From contig NMRA01000054.1 of assembly GCA_002633005.1 (NCBI GenBank), positions 809,674-873,673 of the forward strand: a stretch of DNA of 64,000 nucleotides. Reading direction: 5' to 3'. Numbering within the stretch: the first letter of the stretch is position 1; the number at the start of each line of letters is the position of its first letter. The notes beneath the pieces are model-generated. The model was not told the origin of the DNA and ran no database searches. It saw only the letters and a list, made by a program, of their open reading frames with translations. Position numbers and translations under genes: made by a program. Source of the DNA: Phoronis australis (taxonomy: Eukaryota; Phoronida; Phoronidae). Of the stretch, positions 12,101 to 21,100 are shown one piece after another.

Positions 12101-15100
12101 GGTAATATCCGTCTCATTGGGAGAGCGTGTACCCCTGACAGAGGCGGATCTACAGGGGGGGGGGGGTTCGCGGGGTTCAGAGGGAAACCCCCCTCTCGAC
12201 CTTCCTTCTGCTCCGGGCTACGCGCCTCGGATTCGCTCGAATCCTAAACCCCCCCTTACTGAAAACGTAGATCTGCCACTGCCTGATCAAAGACACCCTA
12301 CCCAAGACATCGCCGATATATTTACGAATGGTAATATTGCACAGGCACTTTGCTAGAACGAGTGCAAGCGCTATTGAGCTTTAACTATTCCATAGTTCTG
12401 TGGAGCAATTTCCTATGAATTTCAATCATTGAAATTCTAAGGAACTCATCAGAGATACTGTGATTATATTTTCAGAATGAGCTTCTAGCTCCGCCAGGAT
12501 TTGGTGCACACGGTGGGTGTGATCAAGGTTCTTTTTCAACTGCGAATGACGACACAACGTTAGACGGGTCAGAGCCCATACAGACTGAGACGTTGTACCA
12601 TCAGGTGATTCATGCACAGCACTTTAAAGCTGGTGCACACAATAGTGAAATTGGCCTTTTTATGTCGGTAACAATATCTGGGCTGAGTTCCGTAGACGTA
12701 ACAACCTCGCGAAGGAAGCTAGTGTGATCATCTGCTTTGCTTGTAATGCATGGCGATATCTCGCAAAGTCTTGCGTCGTCTTTCGTTTTTGCGAGGTTCT
12801 GGCGTCTACGTAGCGCACGCCTTGTGTGGAATAACTTTCTTTCTGCTGCAAATGAACTTTTCCTACACTCCACTGTGCATGGGACGCCTCTCTTTATGAA
12901 TGGCAGTGTTAAAGGAGAATGTCACCCGATTTAATTAGTCTTTTTTACTGTCTTAATCGGTCTACAAACACATCACCTCGTATACGGTCGATATTACATC
13001 GCCGAGAGATGTCGCGTTAACCTGCGAGGAAGGTGAGAAACGACGCAGCGACGTCAGTGGTTCTTCTGCAGAGTGAGTGCCGCTATGGTGTGGTGTATCG
13101 TTCCCGCTTGTGCGAACTATGAAGCTGCGAGAAAAGCGGGTATATCGTTTTTTTTTGGATTTCCTCGAGAGCCCACATGATGCTTTGGAAGTGGATCGCG
13201 GTAATGAAGAATGAAAAGTACACCGTTAACACAAAGTATGAGGCCGTGAAACTTCTCCGTGTCTGTCAGTGGCCAGCATATCGTCGACAGTGATTTCGCT
13301 GACGATCAAATGCCGGCTTACCAAACAGCTCATGCCAGGGCAGAAAAAGAGACTGAGGCTGAAGTCAGGTGTTATAAATAATGTGTTTCCGTTCGACACG
13401 CAGGAGAAAAAGAAACGCGGATCGGTTGTTTAGTTTTTGATTATGGAGCATTGTAGTTGACCATGAAAGCATAAACAATTACAATTAATTCAAGGCATGA
13501 GAACATAACGTCTTATATGATGACTGACTCGTTCGTCAGTATTTTGGTTGGTCCTCTGTGTGTAGCATGTTTTCTTTTTCTCAGCAGCCTATAAAAACGT
13601 CGTAAGCACAACTCTGCTTAGATGCGGTGCAAATTTAGGATGGTCCGTGAGACTCATCTGCTCTTCTCCAAGAAGGCGTTTCACTTTCGGAATTTCGTGG
13701 CACCAAACGCAAGCGTCAGTTGTTTCCACTATCGTGACACCGTGACAAGTCATTCAAACGGTTTTCGGAGCTATCCATGTGTTCCATCGTCTGTGCACGT
13801 TCACGAGCCTCTCTGTTATTTCTTGATCAGTGTTTTCAGGTTCGAAGTGATAGTCTGTGAAACCTAATAATCGACCTGTGAAGTCTTATTCGGATGAGCA
13901 CTCGTCCAAGTCGAGATTGCGAGTTGCCACGTCGGCGTTTATTATTGTGCTTTCTATTTCAAAATGAATTATTCTCATCCTAACCAATGCTTATATGAAA
14001 CTGAAGCAAAGTCTGTCTCATTAGATACAACTTATAATGCCTTGGAATGTTCGTGAGTGCAAACGTTTTGAGAGGCCCGCAAAAATAAATCACTGCTTTA
14101 GCCCCTTTAGATGCAATAAACTAATTGACTAGGCACCGAGGCTTTGTGAGTTCATGCTAATTCAGTGTTTGCAGACAGAAAGCTGCTGCGAAACAATAAC
14201 TCGATTTTATATCCTATGGCTAGATGCTAGCTGAATCTTTATTTAGATATTCATATACACGTACATTATTCGAATCCTTGTTACTGTACAACTTTTGCCC
14301 TGACGGTTTTGTGGGAGGGTAACCCGACTTCGCGGCCCCCGACGAGCTAGTAATGCAGTTTCGCGGTTAATTCACCAAAACAATCACGTGCACATTATTT
14401 CTTGAGCTCACTAGTACAGTGTTTTCGCGACTGGAAGTTTAGTTTCCAACTTTGGCTGGTTTATGTTCGTGATGTCTTCAACTGTCCGGCCGTGATGGGC
14501 ATGATCAGGTTCCGAGCCACTGACCGGGATAGCAAGCGTTTTGTGTGTTTAGAACATAAACAACACACAGGTATGTTCTCTTGTCAGTATTTCACGGACA
14601 AATAATTCGAATTTAGCACCGAACAGAAACCAAACTCCCACGACCGACCTTGGTAAATTGACCAACCGAACTCTATAGGCTACGGTACGTTCAAATACCT
14701 AAAAATCCGTAACAGAGAAATAAAACAACACGTTTGTTCAATAACTCGATGTATTTGTAAGGGTTTTTACTGGTGTAAAACAATGAATTCAAGCTATAAG
14801 CTGACACCAGTAAGCGTGTTGTGAACTGCTGAACAGACTGCGTTCGAACCTCTGACGTCATTGGTTAATTTCAACACCTCCGTCTGCCGTCAGGTGTCAG
14901 GTAACAGAGCTGTACTTGTTGTTATCGAGTGGAACTACTCAATCTAAATTAATACAAAATAGGTTGTTTTTGGGTGGCATTTTCCTTTAACGTTTACAAA
15001 AAACAACGACTATGCATGTACATATGTATAACCATGCGTAACGGAATATCAACTATCGACACGATGTGGGTGTTTTGATTGTTGCCAAACTCTATAAGTA

Positions 15101-18100
15101 AACTACTGTGGCTGTAAATGCGTGGAAACGGATGTGATTTGATTTCTCCATACTATACATCTAACGATATATATACATGAACTAGAGTAATTAAGTTTTG
15201 CGATACAGTTAGTCGGTCAAGAGACAACAATTACGCAAAAAATGTCTAAAACCAGCAAAACTAATGGGTGATAAAACGTTTTTTTGTCTTTTTAGTTTCT
15301 AAAGTTAAGGTTACAAGTCCATGGATAGAAATAGTAAGTCCATTACCAACTGTTAAGTTCTTTGTTAAATGGTATCACTCTGTACGCGTTTCATTTCGTT
15401 TACAGTACTGTTCCAAAAGCAGAAAATGAACAGGACTTGTTTTTGTTTTCTCAGAGATTCCAAAGCGCACCTCACCAAAGTACAGTAATGGGATTGGCGA
15501 ACAGTAAACACAAAGGTTTTGGTAAGAAGTCTAGTTTGTTATAGTTCATGAATGCCACGTTGATCTGCATAGATCATCTACAAGCAAGCTTTGTATTACA
15601 AATAAAACTTAAACGATAAACATTTAAGTATTCATGTTCCCCCACTCTTGGGTCCTTTTTGAAAGTCGTACATAAACATTAATCCATTTGTGACGTTGAA
15701 AATTGTTGACAGCACCCGTAGCATGTCGAATACAGTGTTTTTCTTTCAGGTTCTGCATATCACGAAGGTGTCCACTACCCAGGCTCTGAAATAAAGACGC
15801 CTCTCCCGGATTATGACGACGAGCCTGCTCTACAAAATACAGTGGTCAGTCAAATAGCTCCTCCGACGGAGTTTATGGACATTCCGCCGCCTCCGAACTA
15901 TCCAGCCCCATCTCCTCCGAAATTGTCAAATAGGTCATACTTACCAGAACGGTCTGCATCAATGCCGTCAATATATTCTGCTTTCCCGCACCAACAGTTT
16001 TACTATGACCCAGAAATTGCCCGCAGGATGTCGCTACATGTAATTCACGAAAACGCCTTACCCATGCAATATAATCCCTATGCTGTAGCTCCAGCGGTGC
16101 CATCACAAGGATACATATACCCTCCTCAGGGATATACGTACGGTCTTCAGCCAGGCATGTGTCAGCCACAATACCCGTATTTTCCTCCCGTTATTCCCCC
16201 TCCCCCGTCGTTCCAACCCCCATCTCCTCCTGTTCAAAGAGCTCATCAAGCGTCGACAGTGCACCCAACAGCGACGTCAGCAGCACCTGTGAAAAAAATT
16301 ACACCCCCTCCCCCGTCATTCACCCCACCACCTCCGCCATTGTGCACGCAGTCTTCAAATTCGCTCTACCAGAACAGTGGCGCTTTAATCCGAGACCATC
16401 AAGTTGGCGCACGAATGTCCAGCTCGGAGAGCTATGAAGCACTTTTGAAAAAATATAGCACGGACGCGCACGAGTTCCCACCTCCCCCACCAGCTGAGCA
16501 CCAAACAACACAACGTGAAAAGCAGGAAACTCAACAGCATGAACGTAAATCCTCACATTCAGAAAATCTGAAACCATCTGAAGCAACACCAACAACGGTG
16601 TCAACAGAGCCACCTATTGCGGAGCCTCAAACGCACTTTGATGCACCAGATGATCCGATTTACTCCACAATTCAAAACGTCGACGGTAAACCACAAACAG
16701 AATGTGTAGCTATTGAGAAAAAACAGAAGAATAAAAAAGATAACAAAAAGAAGGAAAAGACAGAAAAGGGTACATTAAGTAAATTTTTCGGCAAAAGGTC
16801 TAAATCAACGTCAAAAATCCCTGAAGTGTTCTCCGAAGCCCCCCCTCCTCCACCGCCTCCTCCTGCTGTGGCAGTACCTCCCCCGCCGCCACCACCTGTG
16901 TTGGAACCAACAGCCAAGAGTTCGTCTCACAGGTAATTGTGAGCAAAACTTAATACATTAAGTGAAAATGGTTACTTTTGCATGTGCATTCCATGCTCAT
17001 TCAAGTTACTTTGGCTTTACATTCAGAAAGCAACTCATTCAAATAACATGTTTTCGAACTGGCAAACCCCCGGAAGCGCTTTTCGAATGTTATCCACTGC
17101 AAGATACATCTTTGCGCAATACTAAATTAATTTATCAGTGTAGTCAAGATTTGAACACGAGTCTTACAAATGGGTATCTTCCTAAACTCAAACCGTTGAG
17201 CCACACTCTACCCTCAGCCCATTCGTGTTGTTTCCATAACGACCACTCCCACCTTTTCGTCAGCTCGTCTAGTCTATTTACAAAACAGCTTGAAGTATTA
17301 AAACTATCATGCACACAAAAACAAACATGTGATCCCTAACATATTTTTAAAAGAAATTTTTTGTTCGAGATTAATGAAATTTTAAAGTCTGTATTCCTCT
17401 TTTGAGCAGACGAAAGAGCGACGCTAACTCCAACACCCAATCGCCTCCCGGTGATTTGCTGGCAGAGCTGAGAGCTGCCAATGGCGTGACGTCGTTGAAG
17501 AAGTTTTCGCCGAATGCTGACGAGATTCACCGCCAAAGTGCTCTGCCATCATCAGCCGACGCCAGGTCAAGCCTTTTGGCAGAGATAAAGGCTGCCAATG
17601 GAATGAAGTCGCTTCGCAAACGCCCAGAAAGGAATTCAAATCGTGATTTGGACCTCGGTGACACTACAAACACCGCAAGCCCTAAACCAGTTGATTTACT
17701 TTCGGAATTAAAAGCTTCAAACGGGAAAATGTCTTTAAGACGCACTAAAAAACCTGCAAAGTGGGGTGCTGAATTAGGTTTGTCTGAAATTAATGAAAAC
17801 CCTGGACAGGCTGACGATGGAAAATCGGAAGAGGACCACGAACCTATATATCATGTGCCATTGAAGAAATCACAGGTATGATAAAGATATGAAATTATAT
17901 TAAGAGCCCAACGTTTTGAGCATCACTCTTACCTGTGCAGTGTTGACTTCCGACTTAACTTCCTCCTGCATTCTATCATATCTATTGCGAAATAGCATTA
18001 TACAATTTTTATCCACCTATGTCAGTAATGGCACCGGCTTTCAACATCTTTCTCAATTTTACATTTCTCTTGAATTTAGGTATGTATGTATGTATGCATG

Positions 18101-18124
18101 CGTGCGTGCGTGCTTGTCCGTGTA

Positions 18125-18167
<43 letters not shown>

Positions 18168-21100
18168 CCACGCATTCATACATACATACATACATACATA
18201 CAACATACATCCATGTATAAATAAGTAAAAGTTTACCTCTGCCCCATACAGATGTTTATTTGAATGTTTGTCAAAATGGAAGAAGGCAATATGCTCTTCG
18301 TCAAGCGAGTTTCGTACGAGTTTCACTTGAAAAGGCTAATATTTCGGGAGTAAACTCACGTCCTTACCATCGTGCACTAGTAAATTGGCCACCACTAAGG
18401 CATGAATGTTGATTTTTGGGACTAAACTGTTATTTCCATACGCGTTCCATTGGACTTTGCCATCATAGACAATGACAAGCCCTTTCCAGACTGATTTGCC
18501 GTAAAAATTACGCCAATTAACTTAGTACTAAAGGCTAGCTTTCACCTAACATACAGGCTATCCAATTGAGTAGTTTTCGAAATACGAAAGTCAGTATAGT
18601 CAGAAAATTAATGTACTTTAGTTTACGCGCATCCGTGTGCGTATTTGGCGGTCGGAACGATCCAAGAGATCCACAGGCCAAGATTTCTTCCGGCAAGTGT
18701 ATCGCCTGTGACTAGCGATATGAAACGCGCTCCAAGTACTTCGTATACAAGGACAGTGGTGTTTTCGGCTGTTTGATGCCCTTTTATGATATGGGGGTGT
18801 TTCCATAATCAAATTGAACTCGAAAGATGATGATATTAGGCTGTCAAACTAAGTAAAATCTCATTGGTTTTGATAATTCCATATTTTTCAATCACCATTT
18901 ACAGGCGACGTTTTGGGAAGATATAATTTTTTGTTCGTTTTTAGCACAACCAATCTTCTGAAGAGTCCAAAACAGAAGTGCCGACTTGGAAAAAGCAATT
19001 GTTGGCCAAGCAAGCTGCAGAAAAATTGAAGAAAGAGACGGAGAGTCAGGAAAAGGTGCAAATATATTAAAGATCACATTTCACGCTCTACACTTTGGGC
19101 AGTGCTGTGGTTTTGTTCATGTTGATTGATGTTTTTTATTTGCAAAGGAAATTAAATCCTGTTTTAACCAAAATTAAATTACGCTAGGTCAGTTAAAGCT
19201 TTCTAAAAATATGTTCTGTTACCCTCGTCAGTCTTCAAAAGTTTTACACAAGTTTGTAGACGGCGTACAAGGTCTGCTCAGGCGTGACAAACGAGTGAGG
19301 CGAGTTGATAGACCAACCAAGGGACTCACTTTTAAGCCACCGATAAAGTGTTTAAAACTGCATGTCCTCAGTATCTACCTGTCAAAAACGATAAATGAAT
19401 TAAGTCATTTAAGCTCATTAAATCTGTCTAACAACAAGGACATCAAAACCATCAGGGCCTTAAGAAAACTCTTTAGAGTTTATTGGGTTTGGACAACCCT
19501 AGAATCGCGAATTCGAAAATGGCCCAATCTACTCATTGCTTGTGACTTGAGTTGCCGACTCATTGGAAACAATTGAAACAATTAAAGATCGAATGAAAAA
19601 AATAATAAAATCAAGATCGAATGAGCACGTGATGTTTTGAACCCCAAACTACTTCGGTTTCGAATTCAACAATGCTGCTAAACAGCGGCATAATGACCCT
19701 TTAAACTGAATAATGCTTTGTTTTTAAATGCCAGAATAAACTGTGATTCAGTTAGAGACAGTATCAGTTTGAGTGAAATCGGTAAAACAAGGTTTAGCAT
19801 TTCTTTGAGAAATAATTGAACTGTTCTCATTAGGTCGCTTAACTCATCACAGGGTTCTTTCTCACAGGCGAAGGAACAAGCTCAGATACCGGTTTGGAAA
19901 AAAGCGTTGCTGGAGAAAAAAGCTGTTGAAGAAAGGTGTGTCATGTTTTTTATATTTTTGCGACAATAGGAGCTTGCGCGATCAAAAATAACGCGAATGG
20001 ATACCACAGTTTGGCTTATGTTCTGGTATCTTGTACGTGTATTTTTTCGCGTGTTTTTTGTCTAAAACCGAAAAACGTAAGCTTAACAAGTTTGGGTGGT
20101 AAACCGCAATCTGCTGCGCTGTAGCATAAAACTAGATTGCACAAGAAAGGTAAATCCGCTTTTAGTCACAAAGTGGGGGTACCAGTGGCGGATTTAGAGG
20201 GGGGCCAAGGGGGCCATGTCCCCCCCTAAAATTCTCCCAAAATAAATTTGGTAATTCGGGGTGTAAGTGTCTGACGGGCAAATTCCTGGCTAATACTCTG
20301 CCCCGCCCCCACTCAAAATTCTGGATCTGCCCCTGGTCAATGTTTTGCAGCACTAGCTGCAGCATAAAACAGACATTATGTAGTACGTTTTGTTTGAGTA
20401 GACTTGAGTACGTGCGGTCGAAATTAATAAAGTGTTTAACTCGAACCAGTCTTCAGTCTATCGTCGCACCGAAAGCTACTAAACACTGGTCAGCGATAAC
20501 CTGTGTCCACCCATCCACGGAGTAAACCGCGTGTTCATTGTAAAATCTGCAAACAGATGCGTGCCGACTAAGTACGTTTTCTGAATAAAACGGATAAAAA
20601 GACGAATATAGACGGCACACCCATATTAAAACCGCAATTGCTTGTTTTTTCTTTTTATTCTTTTATTCATATCACGACTGCAGTGCAATGAACGTAAGTT
20701 TTTCATAAGCTCATTCATTCACACATTCCGATGAGAAAACCAACCAGTTTCCTATCTTAAGAGTGCAGCGCACTTCAGACCAGACAAAAAGCCATAAATG
20801 GGTGATACGCCCTATGTCACGGATTTGAATCATACTACGCGTTGCAGTTTACTTTCTTATGTTATATTACTAAATGTAGTTTAAACAATTCCTACTCTGA
20901 TAAATAGTTTAACAGTCGGTTACATCAGTTTTCGCTCAAAATCAGTATCAAATTTTAACATGAAATCTCATTTTTTGTGGTATTGTAAAAATTATAGAAG
21001 CTGCTGGACAGTGAAATAGTTTGTGTTATGGATTAACTCATCCATGGTCTCAGTAATAATAATAAATAGAAATTGGAAATATTGCCTGAAATTTCTGAGG

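Larger units (their letters stand above)
10981..12658 (+). repeat. Tandem duplication, copy 2 (about 1.68 kb)
   Basis: Second copy of 9304-10979. Beyond 12658 the sequence continues into unique DNA, whereas copy 1 stops at the N. Confidence 0.95.

Noticed and set aside
19211-19576. 121-codon open frame with a leucine-rich look (LSHLSSLNLSNN)
   Set aside because: Only one short LRR-like stretch, no second repeat, located in an intron and overlapping a dispersed repeat.
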